Assembly: GCA_036501535.1 (NCBI GenBank)
Contig: DASYAE010000079.1
Span: forward strand, 1 to 48,497
Direction of reading: 5' to 3'
Length of the DNA: 48,497 nt
From: DASYAE01 sp036501535
GTDB lineage: Bacteria > Actinomycetota > Actinomycetes > Streptomycetales > Catenulisporaceae
Notes under the pieces: generated by a model
What the model saw: only the letters and a program-made list of their open reading frames with translations
The model's database searches: none
Told to the model about the DNA's origin: nothing
Translations under genes and position numbers: made by a program
Shown: positions 40,381-48,497 of the stretch, piece by piece
How the letters are laid out: each line of letters opens with the position of its first letter
Position numbering within the stretch: the first letter of the stretch is position 1

Positions 40381-42072
40381 ATGATGCGAACCCTGCGACC
40401 CCGCCCCGGCCCGCGCGGCACCGCCGCGCTCACCGCACTGTGCTCGACCGCGCTCGTCGTGGCCGCCGCGACCGGCGCGGTCGCCGCCGGCGGCCCGGCC
40501 CCCGCCGCCTCGTCCGCACCGGCCTGCGCGATCGACTACACGGTGAACGACTGGGGCACCGGCTTCCAGGCCTCGATCACCATCACCGACCAGGGTCCGG
40601 CGCTGACCGGCTGGACGCTGCAGTACTCGTACACCGGCGCCGAGAAGCTGTCCAACGGCTGGAACGCGGGCTGGTCGCAGAGCGGCGGGCAGATCACCGC
40701 GGTGAACAAGAGCTACAACGGCACCATCGCCTCCGGCGGCTCGACCGCGATCGGCGCCAACTTCACCCTCAGCGGCGCCCTTGACACGCCGACCGCCTTC
40801 ACCGTCAACGGCGTCGCGTGCAGCAGCAACACCGGCGGCACGCCGAGCCCGTCCGCATCGCCGTCGTCATCGCCCTCGTCCTCGCCGTCCGGATCGCCGA
40901 GCCCGACCGGCTCCGCCTTCGACCAGACCGACATCAACAACGCGGTCGCCGCGCCGCTGATCGCCTTCGCTGCGCCGACCTCGTCCGTGCCGCGCCCCGG
41001 CACCAGCCCGACGAACATCTACGAAGCCAAGGTGCTGTATTACCTGGCCCTGGTCGAGCTGCAGGACCCGGCCGCCGCCGCGAGCAACGGCACGACGGTC
41101 CAGAGCGCGCTGCTCGCCCAGGTCGCCAATCTGGTCGGCGGCGGCCACGAGCCGGACGCGGACGGCGGCCTGGAAGGCTGGTCCGCCGCCCCCGTCGCCC
41201 AAGCACTGCTGCTGCTCAAGCACGGCGCCGCATGGAACCAGCTGACCGGCAGCCAGCAGAACAACGTAACCCTGCTCGAAGCCGCCATGGGCTACGGCGG
41301 CAACTACGCCTACAACGACGCGAACAGCTTCTCCTCCGGCATCTGTGGCTTCGGCGACTTCAGCAAGACCAACAACCCGAACTACGAGGACGGATACGTC
41401 GACGTCGAAGCCGCCGCCATCCAGTACTTCGGCGCCGCCACCTGGAACTCGATGCTCGCCGCGTTCAACGACACCGCCGAGGCATCGACCCTCACCGCCG
41501 CCGGCCTGACCAACGCAGCGGGCTGCTTCACCACCGCCGGCACCGCCGCGAACGCCGCGATCCAGCCCGCCTTCGTGTGGAAGAGCCACAGCGCCGCCGA
41601 CCTGATGGGCATCTGGAACCAGCTCGCCGCCGACACCTTCGACCTGACCGTGACCAGCTCGGTGACCGGCACCTCCAACGGCGCCACCGTCACCGCGCAG
41701 ATCGCCGACGGCACCACCAGCCCCGAGCAGGGCCAGCTCGGCATGGGCCACGAATTCGACTCGACCGACTCCGGCGGCCTGCGCAGCTCCGCGCTCTACG
41801 TCTACGAGGGCTGGATGAACGTCACCGGCAACCGCGTCGTCATGTCCGCGATCGGCGACTTCTCCTGCTCCACGGCCACCTCCGCGGCGCAGTACGACGT
41901 CGGCACCCTCGACCTGGTCTACAAGCTCGACCACGGCTACACCAGCTACGCACAAAGCCAGGACGGCGTCCTGGTCAACGACAGCGGCTCACCGTCCGAC
42001 GGCCCGGTCGCCAAGGGCTGGATCTACGACGACGACGCGTACAACGTCGACGTCGCGACGCAGGGCTGCTGA
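40381..42072 (+). CDS. Secreted CBM2 protein with unassigned C-terminal domain
   Basis: 563 residues. The signal peptide (about 1-45) has an Ala-rich hydrophobic core. Residues 48-141 form a CBM2 cellulose-binding module, with flanking cysteines, TVNDWGTGFQASITITDQGP, LTGWTLQYSY and NGWNAGWSQSGGQITA. A Pro/Ser linker (about 143-177) leads to a 385-residue domain beginning DQTDINNAVAAPLIAFAA and containing YEAKVLYYLALVEL, GGLEGWSAAPVAQALLLLK and YNDANSFSSGICGFGDFSK. Its repeated helix pairs suggest an alpha-helical toroid, with a beta-rich end. I cannot match it to a known glycosidase or lyase. Probably a plant-cell-wall enzyme. Confidence 0.85.
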   Translation: MMRTLRPRPGPRGTAALTALCSTALVVAAATGAVAAGGPAPAASSAPACAIDYTVNDWGTGFQASITITDQGPALTGWTLQYSYTGAEKLSNGWNAGWSQSGGQITAVNKSYNGTIASGGSTAIGANFTLSGALDTPTAFTVNGVACSSNTGGTPSPSASPSSSPSSSPSGSPSPTGSAFDQTDINNAVAAPLIAFAAPTSSVPRPGTSPTNIYEAKVLYYLALVELQDPAAAASNGTTVQSALLAQVANLVGGGHEPDADGGLEGWSAAPVAQALLLLKHGAAWNQLTGSQQNNVTLLEAAMGYGGNYAYNDANSFSSGICGFGDFSKTNNPNYEDGYVDVEAAAIQYFGAATWNSMLAAFNDTAEASTLTAAGLTNAAGCFTTAGTAANAAIQPAFVWKSHSAADLMGIWNQLAADTFDLTVTSSVTGTSNGATVTAQIADGTTSPEQGQLGMGHEFDSTDSGGLRSSALYVYEGWMNVTGNRVVMSAIGDFSCSTATSAAQYDVGTLDLVYKLDHGYTSYAQSQDGVLVNDSGSPSDGPVAKGWIYDDDAYNVDVATQGC

Positions 42073-42197
42073 CTCTCCGTTCTCTCCGTTCTCTCCGTTT
42101 CCGTCCCGCGCACCGATCGCTCCGAGGCTGGCCGCCGATCCACACGGCGGCCGGCCTCGGCATCTCTTCCCCTCTCCCCCTCCGCCCCTCCCCGGCC

Positions 42198-42251
42198 TTG
42201 ACAACGGTCCGTTCGTGCCGAAAACTAGGACCTAGTTGAAAACGATTTTCA
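42198..42251 (+). promoter_or_regulatory. Promoter overlapped by a palindrome and a Zur box
   Basis: TTGACA (42198-42203), 17 bases, AAAACT (42221-42226). The perfect dyad AACTAGG-A-CCTAGTT (42223-42237) covers the -10. It is followed at once by TGAAAACGATTTTCA (42237-42251), one central base away from the Streptomyces Zur consensus TGAAAATGATTTTCA. Zn-bound Zur would repress here. Confidence 0.8.
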
Positions 42252-42271
42252 TATCCACCGCGTCAGTCCCG

Positions 42272-42306
42272 CCAGCGGGTCCCTCACACGAGGGACTGCC
42301 GGCTGG
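42272..42306 (+). promoter_or_regulatory. Leader hairpin between Zur sites
   Basis: GTCCCTC (42279-42285), loop ACAC, GAGGGAC (42290-42296), extended by CCAGC (42272-42276) and GCTGG (42302-42306). Within the transcribed leader if the upstream promoter is used; it could stabilise or attenuate the mRNA. Confidence 0.5.
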
Positions 42307-42316
42307 ACGCCGAGTA

Positions 42317-42331
42317 TGAAAATCATTACCG
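42317..42331. promoter_or_regulatory. Partial second Zur-like site
   Basis: TGAAAATCATTACCG keeps a perfect left half and spacing of the Zur box but not the right half. It lies 57 bases upstream of the start codon of the binding-protein gene. Confidence 0.4.
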
Positions 42332-42387
42332 TTCCCATTACGCCCTCGGCCAGTACGCCGAGCCATGCCTAGAAAGCCCGCCACCTC

Positions 42388-43314
42388 ATGCTTATACGCC
42401 GAGTGCCGTCGAGGACCGCCTTGGCCTGCGCCGCGCTGGCCGGCGTGGCCCTGCTCGGCACCGCCTGCTCCAGTTCCTCCGGCTCCGACGGCAAGATCGC
42501 CGCGGTCGGCGCGGAGAACGAGTACGCCGACGTGATTAGCCAGATCGGCGGCCAGTACGTCTCCGTCACCGCGATCATGAGCGACCCGAACACCGACCCG
42601 CACACCTTCGAGGCCAGCCCGCGGGTCGCCAGCGAGGTCCACGACGCGAAGCTGGTGGTGCAGAACGGCCTCGGCTACGACGACTTCATGACCAGGATCG
42701 AGCAGTCCGGAGGCGGCTCGCGCGACGTCGTCGACGTGCAGAACCTGCTCAAACTGCCGGACTCCACGCCGAACCCGCACCTCTGGTACAAGCCCTCGAC
42801 GATGCCGGCGGTGGCCGCTGCGATCGCCGCGGACCTCGAGTCGCTCGACCCCGCGCACAAGTCCGCATACGCCGCGAACCTCACCGCCTTCGACAGCTCG
42901 CTGACCGCCTGGAACACCGCGATCGCCACGCTGAAGTCGCAGTACGCCGGCGCCCCGGTCGCCACCACCGAGCCGGTGGCGGACTACCTGCTCGAGGCGG
43001 CCGGCCTGGACAACGTGACCCCGTTCTCGTTCCAGTCCGACGTGATGAACGGCACCGACCCCTCGCCGCAGGACGTCGCCGCCGAGCAGGCGCTGTTCAC
43101 GCAGCACAAGGTTAAGGTGTTCGTATACAACCAGCAGGTCACCGACTCGCTGACGCAGTCGTTGCTCACCCTGAGCAAGCAGAACGACATTCCGGTGGTC
43201 GGTGTCTACGAGACCATGCCCGCCCCGGGCTACGACTACCAGAAGTGGATGCTCGCCGAGGTCAGCGCCCTGAGTGACGCGCTGGGCTCCGGCCGGTCCG
43301 CCCCGACCCTGTAA
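42388..43314 (+). CDS. znuA: Zinc ABC transporter substrate-binding lipoprotein
   Basis: 308 residues. The lipobox LLGTAC gives the lipid-anchored C27. The mature protein has the cluster A-I metal-binding fold: IAAVGAENEYADVISQIGG at the start, the metal ligand His in DPHTFEASP, the second in NPHLWYKPS, and the C-terminal GVYETMPAPGYDYQKWM where related proteins carry a further acidic or His ligand. No long His-rich loop is seen. The Zur box upstream and the downstream ATPase and permeases support zinc as substrate; manganese is the alternative for this family. Confidence 0.92.
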   Translation: MLIRRVPSRTALACAALAGVALLGTACSSSSGSDGKIAAVGAENEYADVISQIGGQYVSVTAIMSDPNTDPHTFEASPRVASEVHDAKLVVQNGLGYDDFMTRIEQSGGGSRDVVDVQNLLKLPDSTPNPHLWYKPSTMPAVAAAIAADLESLDPAHKSAYAANLTAFDSSLTAWNTAIATLKSQYAGAPVATTEPVADYLLEAAGLDNVTPFSFQSDVMNGTDPSPQDVAAEQALFTQHKVKVFVYNQQVTDSLTQSLLTLSKQNDIPVVGVYETMPAPGYDYQKWMLAEVSALSDALGSGRSAPTL

Positions 43315-43339
43315 CCGCTGGAGTAAGGCCCGAGAAGCC

Positions 43340-44233
43340 ATGACGCCACAGTCCGCGATCGAAGCAGCCGAAATCGAATCGGCGCAGGCCGAAGCGCAGC
43401 AGCCGACTCCGTCGGCACGGCCGTCGCAACCAACACCCCCGGTGCTCGCGCTGGACGGCGTCAGCGTCCGGCTCGGCGGCCGGCAGATCCTGGACGGGGT
43501 CGGATTCTCCGTGCGGGCCGGCGAGTTCGCCGGCCTGATCGGCTCGAACGGCGCCGGCAAGACGACCATCCTGCGCACCGTGATGGGCCTGCGCCCGCCC
43601 GACCGCGGCAGCGTCCTGATCGACGGGGCGCCGCTGGCCCGGCGCGGCCGGCAGGTCGGCTACGTCCCGCAGAAGGTGCTGATCGAGCCGGACGCCCCGC
43701 TGCGCGCCCGGGACCTGGTCGCGCTCGGCCTCGACGGCGAGCGGATCGGCCCGCGGCTGCCCTCGCGCCGGCGCCGCGAGCAGGTCGAGGCGATGCTCGA
43801 CGCGGTCGACGCCGGCCGGTTCGCGGACGAGCGGGTCGGCACCCTGTCCGACGGCGAGCAGCAGCGGGTGCTGATCGCGCACGCGCTGATCGGCCGGCCG
43901 CGGCTGCTGCTGATGGACGAGCCGCTGGCCAACCTGGACCTGCGCAGCGGACAGGAGATCGTCGAGCTGACCTCCCGGGTGGCCCGGGAGCAGGGGGTCG
44001 CCGTGCTGCTCTCCGCACACGACATCAATCCCCTGCTTCCGGTCATGGACAAGGTGGTCTACGTGGCCGAAGGCCGCGCGGCCAGCGGGCCCACCGACCA
44101 GGTCGTGCGCAGCGAGGTACTCAGCACCCTGTACCGGCATCCGGTCAGCGTGCTGCGGGTCGATGGAAGGGTGCTGGTGGTCGCCGGCTCGACGGTCACC
44201 ACGGACGCCGGGCCGGTGGGGGCCGGCGCCTGA
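43340..44233 (+). CDS. znuC: Zinc ABC transporter ATP-binding protein
   Basis: 297 residues from ATG 43340. After a Gln/Ala/Pro-rich lead of about 35 residues, the ATPase has Walker A GSNGAGKTT, Q-loop VPQKV, signature TLSDGEQQRV (D instead of the first G of LSGGQ), Walker B LLLMDEPLANLD and the switch His in SAHDINP. It starts 25 bases after the binding-protein stop, and its stop overlaps the first permease start (TGATG). It energises zinc uptake. Confidence 0.92.
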   Translation: MTPQSAIEAAEIESAQAEAQQPTPSARPSQPTPPVLALDGVSVRLGGRQILDGVGFSVRAGEFAGLIGSNGAGKTTILRTVMGLRPPDRGSVLIDGAPLARRGRQVGYVPQKVLIEPDAPLRARDLVALGLDGERIGPRLPSRRRREQVEAMLDAVDAGRFADERVGTLSDGEQQRVLIAHALIGRPRLLLMDEPLANLDLRSGQEIVELTSRVAREQGVAVLLSAHDINPLLPVMDKVVYVAEGRAASGPTDQVVRSEVLSTLYRHPVSVLRVDGRVLVVAGSTVTTDAGPVGAGA

Positions 44234-45159
44234 TGGCAGGGGCGCTCTCAGTGGTCTTCGAACCGGGCTTCTTCGGCAGCGGCCCGGTGCACGCGGCGCT
44301 GCTCACCGGGGCCGTCGTCGCGGTCGTCACCGGCGCGGTCGGGGTGTTCACCGTCCTGCGCAGCCAGTCGTTCGCCGGCCACGCGCTGAGCGACCTGGGC
44401 ACGCTCGGCGGGTCCGGCGCGTACCTGCTCAACGTCGCGCCGGTGTTCGGCTTCGTCGGCGCCGGGGTGGTCGTGGCCGGCGCGATGGACCTGTTCGGCG
44501 AGCAGCGCAAGCGCTCGCGCGACGTGTCCACCGGCATCGTGCTCGGCGCCGTGCTCGGCGTGTCCGCACTGCTGCTGTATCTGGACTCGACGAGCAGCAC
44601 CACCACCGGCGTGACCGTGACGGTGCTGTTCGGGTCCGTATTCACACTGGCGAGCTACACGGTGCCCGCGGTCGCCGTGTGCGGGGCCGTCGGCCTGCTG
44701 CTGCTCGCGCTGCTCTACCGGCCGCTGCTGCTCAGCTCGGTCAACCCGGACCTGGCCGCGGCCCGCGGCATCCCGGTGCGGCTGCTCGGGCTGCTGTTCA
44801 TGACCGCGATGGGCGTCACCGTCGCGCTCGCCTCGCTGGTCGTGGGCACCATCCTGAGCCCGGCGCTGCTGATCGGGCCGGCCGCCGCGGCGCTGCGGCT
44901 GACCCGGCGGCCGCTGGCCGCGATGGCGCTGGCCGGCGGGCTCGGGCTGGCGGCCACCTGGATCGGCATCCTGCTCGCGTACGACAGCTACTACTGGCCG
45001 CCGAGGACGGGCACCTGGCCGGTCAGCTTCTTCGTGGTCGCGCTGATCTTCCTGGCGTACCTGCTCAGCGGCCTCGGCGAGCGGCGCGGCCAGCGCGCCC
45101 GGCTGCGCGCCGGGCAGTCGGAGTGCGCCGCAGACCCCTGTTCTGTCGAGGCGGTCTGA
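44233..45159 (+). CDS. znuB: Zinc ABC transporter permease, first of two
   Basis: 308 residues with eight or nine hydrophobic segments of the ABC-3 metal permease family. Conserved parts include VFTVLRSQSFAGHALSDLGTLG near the N-terminus and the late coupling region SSVNPDLAAARGIPVRLLG. It overlaps the ATPase gene and is followed one base after its stop by a second, different permease gene. A hydrophilic tail of about 25 residues ends the protein. Confidence 0.9.
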   Translation: MAGALSVVFEPGFFGSGPVHAALLTGAVVAVVTGAVGVFTVLRSQSFAGHALSDLGTLGGSGAYLLNVAPVFGFVGAGVVVAGAMDLFGEQRKRSRDVSTGIVLGAVLGVSALLLYLDSTSSTTTGVTVTVLFGSVFTLASYTVPAVAVCGAVGLLLLALLYRPLLLSSVNPDLAAARGIPVRLLGLLFMTAMGVTVALASLVVGTILSPALLIGPAAAALRLTRRPLAAMALAGGLGLAATWIGILLAYDSYYWPPRTGTWPVSFFVVALIFLAYLLSGLGERRGQRARLRAGQSECAADPCSVEAV

Positions 45160-45160
45160 G

Positions 45161-45982
45161 ATGTCCGACATGTTCGCCCCCTTCATGACCGACACCTGGA
45201 TCACGGCCAGCATCATCGCCGTGATCGCGGCCCTGGTCGGGTTCTTCGTCGTGCTGCGCGGCGCGGCGTTCACCGCGCACGCCGTGCCCAACGCAGCCTT
45301 CGCCGGCGCCGCCGGAGCCAGCCTGCTCGGTGTCAGCACTCTGCTCGGCTTGGGCGTCTTCTCGCTCGGCGGGGCGCTGGGCATCGGCCTGCTCTCCCGC
45401 CGCGGAAGGCACGACGCGGTCACCGCGCTCATCGTGGCCCTGATGCTCGGCCTCGGCGCGCTGTTCCTGTCCTGGAGCACCGAGTACGCCCCGGAGATCT
45501 ACTCGCTGCTGTTCGGCGAGGTGCTCGGGGTCAGCGCCGGCGAGGTGGCCGTGACCGCGGTCCTGGCCGCGGTCTGCCTCGCCGTGCTCGCCGCGGTCTA
45601 CCGGCCGCTGCTGCTGACCAGCACCCTGCCGGAGGTCGCCGAGGCCCGCGGCGTGCGCGCGCACCGGATCGACCTGCTGTTCCTGAGCCTGGTCGCGCTG
45701 GCCACCACGACGGCCGTGCCGGTCGTCGGCGCGCTGCTGATGTTCAGCCTCATGGTCGGCCCGCCGGCCGCCGCCCGGGCGCTGGCGAAGCACCCGGCGC
45801 CGGCGATGGCGCTCAGCGTGGTCCTCGCGCTGGCCACCGTGTGGGGCGCGATCGCGCTGTCGTTCCAGACGAACTGGTCGCCCGGCTTCTTCGTCGGCGT
45901 CGGCGCCGCCGCCTGGTACCTGATCGCCCGCCTCGCAGCGGCCGTGACGCTGCGACAGGTGGGAAGACTGGAGCGTAGGTGA
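45161..45982 (+). CDS. Zinc ABC transporter permease, second of two
   Basis: 273 residues, again ABC-3 family: VVLRGAAFTAHAVPNAAFAGAAG, then TSTLPEVAEARGVRAHRIDL and TTTAVPVVGALLMFSLMVGPPAAA. It shares the fold but only modest sequence with the preceding permease, so the channel is probably a heterodimer rather than the homodimer of enteric ZnuB. Last gene of the zinc operon; the PHO box of the next gene overlaps its stop. Confidence 0.9.
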   Translation: MSDMFAPFMTDTWITASIIAVIAALVGFFVVLRGAAFTAHAVPNAAFAGAAGASLLGVSTLLGLGVFSLGGALGIGLLSRRGRHDAVTALIVALMLGLGALFLSWSTEYAPEIYSLLFGEVLGVSAGEVAVTAVLAAVCLAVLAAVYRPLLLTSTLPEVAEARGVRAHRIDLLFLSLVALATTTAVPVVGALLMFSLMVGPPAAARALAKHPAPAMALSVVLALATVWGAIALSFQTNWSPGFFVGVGAAAWYLIARLAAAVTLRQVGRLERR

Positions 45983-46015
45983 ACTAGAGGTGAACTCAGG
46001 TGAACATCGGTTGAT
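45978..46015. promoter_or_regulatory. PHO box upstream of the phosphate transporter gene
   Basis: GGTGAAC at 45978-45984, 45989-45995 and 45999-46005, followed by the degenerate GGTTGAT at 46009-46015, spaced 11, 10 and 10 bases. On the other strand these read GTTCACC, the direct repeat unit of PhoP sites in Streptomyces. The first unit overlaps the zinc permease stop. Confidence 0.85.
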
Positions 46016-46064
46016 ATCTCGACACAATCGGCCGCCTGCACTTTCGCGCTGCCCGGCCCGCAGT

Positions 46065-46077
46065 TAGCGTCTGCGCC

Positions 46078-46078
<1 letters not shown>
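46065..46078 (+). promoter_or_regulatory. -10 element for a leaderless pit transcript
   Basis: TAGCGT (46065-46070) followed by seven bases and the GTG at 46078. No ribosome site precedes it. The PHO box lies 50-90 bases upstream, suited to activation. Confidence 0.6.
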
Positions 46079-47241
<1,163 letters not shown>

Positions 47242-47255
47242 GAGGACTGGGGACC

Positions 47256-47516
47256 GTGAACACCTGGATCAACCTGTCCGCACTGTGGAAGATCATCGTG
47301 ATCGGCCTCGCGGCCGGCGCGGGCCTGCCCGCAGTGTTCGCCCTCGGGCTACGCGCGCTCAACCCGAGCTCGGCCTCCGAGGCGCCCGCCGAAGCCCGCG
47401 GCAGCGCCAGCAGCGGCATCAGCCTCAGCGGCGGCACGGTCATCGCGGGGCTCTGCTTCGCCGCGGTGCTCGCCGGCGTAGGCTGGGGTATCTACAGCAT
47501 CGTCCACGGAAGCTGA
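47256..47516 (+). CDS. Small membrane protein linked to the phosphate transporter
   Basis: 86 residues from GTG 47256, 14 bases after the pit stop. Two hydrophobic segments (about 11-31 and 59-80) with a polar Ser/Ala/Glu linker of about 27 residues. A small two-helix protein in this position downstream of pit is a recurring arrangement in actinobacteria, as I recall; it may be an accessory subunit. No catalytic motif. Confidence 0.75.
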   Translation: MNTWINLSALWKIIVIGLAAGAGLPAVFALGLRALNPSSASEAPAEARGSASSGISLSGGTVIAGLCFAAVLAGVGWGIYSIVHGS

Positions 47517-47522
47517 GCTGAC

Positions 47523-47828
47523 ATGCCCGTTCCCCCGATGCTCCAGGCAGTCATCGATTTCGTACGCAAGGGCTACCCACAGGGCGTCCCGCAGCAGGAC
47601 TACATCCCCCTGCTCGCGCTCCTGCGGCGCCGGCTGACCGACGACGAGGTGGCGCACATCGCGCAGGACCTCTCCCTCGGCGGCGCCGACTCAGCCGATC
47701 CCTCCGCCGCCATCGCACAGGCGATCTGGGACGCCACGCACCAGCCGCCGTCCGAAGGCGACGTCCAACGGGTGGCCGAGCGGCTACGCGAAGCCGGCTG
47801 GGACATCGCCTCGGACTATCCCTCCTGA
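47523..47828 (+). CDS. DUF3349 domain protein
   Basis: 101 residues, all within the DUF3349 pattern: GYPQGVPQQDYIPLLALLRR, then LTDDEVAHIAQDL and a final RVAERLREAGWDIA. A small helical protein with no known activity, common in actinobacteria. It begins six bases after the small membrane protein stop and ends the presumed phosphate operon ahead of a strong terminator. Confidence 0.88.
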   Translation: MPVPPMLQAVIDFVRKGYPQGVPQQDYIPLLALLRRRLTDDEVAHIAQDLSLGGADSADPSAAIAQAIWDATHQPPSEGDVQRVAERLREAGWDIASDYPS

Positions 47829-47848
47829 CAGAACCATGACCGGCCCCG

Positions 47849-47888
47849 GGCGGCGGACAATCAGTCAGTACACTGATTGTCCGCCGCC
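47849..47888. terminator. 17-bp perfect-stem bidirectional terminator
   Basis: A stem of 17 pairs from 47849-47865 and 47872-47888 (core GGCGGACAATCAGT / ACTGATTGTCCGCC), with the six-base loop CAGTAC. It lies between convergent genes. Confidence 0.9.
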
Positions 47889-47959
47889 GCCGTACTGTCC
47901 CTCGACCGGCTCAACTCTGATGCGCTCGATCTGCTCGGCCACCTGACCGGCGTTCGCCT

Positions 47960-48497
47960 TCAGTGCCATTGCAGCGTGTCTGTGGTTTCGGTCCGGTAGT
48001 CGTAGGCGTGGTCTACCGGATAGACGCGCCCGGTGCGCCGAGAGCACCACTCGATGCTGTAGCCAGATCTGGTGACCTTGACCGTGAAGCTGCCAGCGGT
48101 CTTGATCCGGTGGTGGTGGCGGCACAACGGGACCAGGTTCTCCTTGCAGGTCTGCCCGCCACGCTCCGGACAGTCGTGGTCGAACGGTTCGACGTGGTCC
48201 AGGTCGCACCGGCACGCCGGGCGTGTGCAGCCGGGGAATGCGCAGGTCCGGTCGCGTGCTTGCACGAAGCGGCGTACTTCGGCCGTTGGCTGGTATACCC
48301 GGGGTGCGGTCTTGATGAGGGCGCCGGTGTCGGGGTCGTAGGCGAGCCAGCGCCACAGGGAGCCTGGTGCCATGGCCAGTGCGCGGGCGGTGTCTGCGGA
48401 GATCGCGCCGTAGCGTTCGAGTTCTGCGGGTTGCGCGTTGAGCGCGAGGAGTGTTTCGAGTGAGACCGTGACCTGGACCAGGGCTGCCGGTGTGGCA
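47960..48497 (-). CDS. HNH endonuclease of the DUF222 type, cut by the window edge
   Basis: The frame stays open from its TGA at 47960 to the right edge, so the start lies beyond 48497; about 178 C-terminal residues are visible. The HNH nuclease core shows CAFPGCTRPACRCDLDHVEP with paired cysteines, then GGQTCKENLVPLCRHHHRIK, which supplies the N and final H of the motif. The preceding ELERYGAISADTARALA belongs to the helical domain usually labelled DUF222. Proteins of this type are multicopy in actinobacteria and often associated with mobile or repeated DNA. The ATG at 48373 is internal. Confidence 0.88.
   Translation of the reverse strand, partial: ATPAALVQVTVSLETLLALNAQPAELERYGAISADTARALAMAPGSLWRWLAYDPDTGALIKTAPRVYQPTAEVRRFVQARDRTCAFPGCTRPACRCDLDHVEPFDHDCPERGGQTCKENLVPLCRHHHRIKTAGSFTVKVTRSGYSIEWCSRRTGRVYPVDHAYDYRTETTDTLQWH

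Larger units (their letters stand above)
42073..42387. other. Zinc-responsive regulatory region upstream of the zinc transporter
   Basis: 315 bases with no gene seen. It contains a promoter, a 15-bp palindrome, a Zur box, a structured hairpin and a second partial Zur site, each listed separately. A short CTCTCCGTT triplication (42073-42100) follows the CBM2 gene. Confidence 0.7.

Noticed and set aside
42073..42100. The GTTCTCTCC triplication after the CBM2 gene as a regulatory array
   Set aside because: Three short pyrimidine-rich copies in a low-complexity stretch right after a stop codon; no symmetry or positional support.

Overview
The window is high-GC DNA (about 70 percent or more), with many GTG starts, ATGA/GTGA stop-start overlaps and long antisense open frames. 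The gene content points to a filamentous, saprophytic actinobacterium of the Streptomyces/Catenulispora kind: a MacS-type histidine kinase, an actinobacterial NTF2-like penicillin-binding protein, CBM2/CBM32 enzymes, a Zur box and a PHO box. I cannot name the species. I saw no rRNA, tRNA, CRISPR array or intact insertion sequence.

Layout. 1-3.3 kb: an upstream gene's terminator, a SigE-type ECF sigma factor with a membrane partner, a DUF4037-like protein, and a small membrane protein behind a perfect 16-bp palindrome. 3.4-8.7 kb: a compact PTS operon (DeoR regulator, PfkB-family sugar-phosphate kinase, mannitol-type EIIC, EIIB, EIIA, zinc dehydrogenase, HPr). It reads as a near self-contained hexitol pathway lacking only Enzyme I. 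8.8-10.1 kb: two translationally coupled unknowns. 10.1-13.8 kb: a long regulatory region with LacI-type operators and a C-rich leader, feeding a large secreted enzyme with two near-identical CBM32-like domains and a double beta-helix. 13.9-17.8 kb: macS-macR-like genes, a near-consensus MacR box, and a transpeptidase penicillin-binding protein. 17.9-22.8 kb: an alpha/beta hydrolase, a DUF6585-like protein, a LacI regulator and, divergent from it, a Tat-exported rhamnogalacturonan lyase (PL4).

22.8-27.6 kb: a DUF998 membrane protein downstream of a 33-bp inverted repeat; a TetR regulator divergent from a short-chain dehydrogenase with twin CGGAG-N4-CTCCG sites; an LLM flavin monooxygenase; a quinone-type oxidoreductase. 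27.8-31.1 kb: a GH18 chitinase, a methyltransferase remnant, a Gfo/Idh/MocA oxidoreductase and a second TetR. 31.2-34.5 kb: an OmpR-type two-component system, then a frameshifted PIG-V-like mannosyltransferase gene. 34.6-40.2 kb: an MFS transporter with a long extra-membrane loop, a coiled-coil/proline-rich protein, a small frameshifted gene, and a SNF2-type helicase with a helix-hairpin-helix domain. 40.4-42.1 kb: a CBM2 protein with a large domain I cannot assign. 42.2-46.0 kb: a Zur-box-controlled zinc ABC transporter with two different permeases. 46.0-47.8 kb: a PHO-box-preceded PiT phosphate transporter, a small membrane protein and a DUF3349 protein. The right edge cuts a DUF222/HNH endonuclease gene.

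Taken together, the region is about sensing and scavenging: secreted plant and fungal polysaccharide degradation, hexitol uptake, zinc and phosphate acquisition, and envelope signalling. Most of the strongest observations are regulatory sites that tie named families to their likely controllers.
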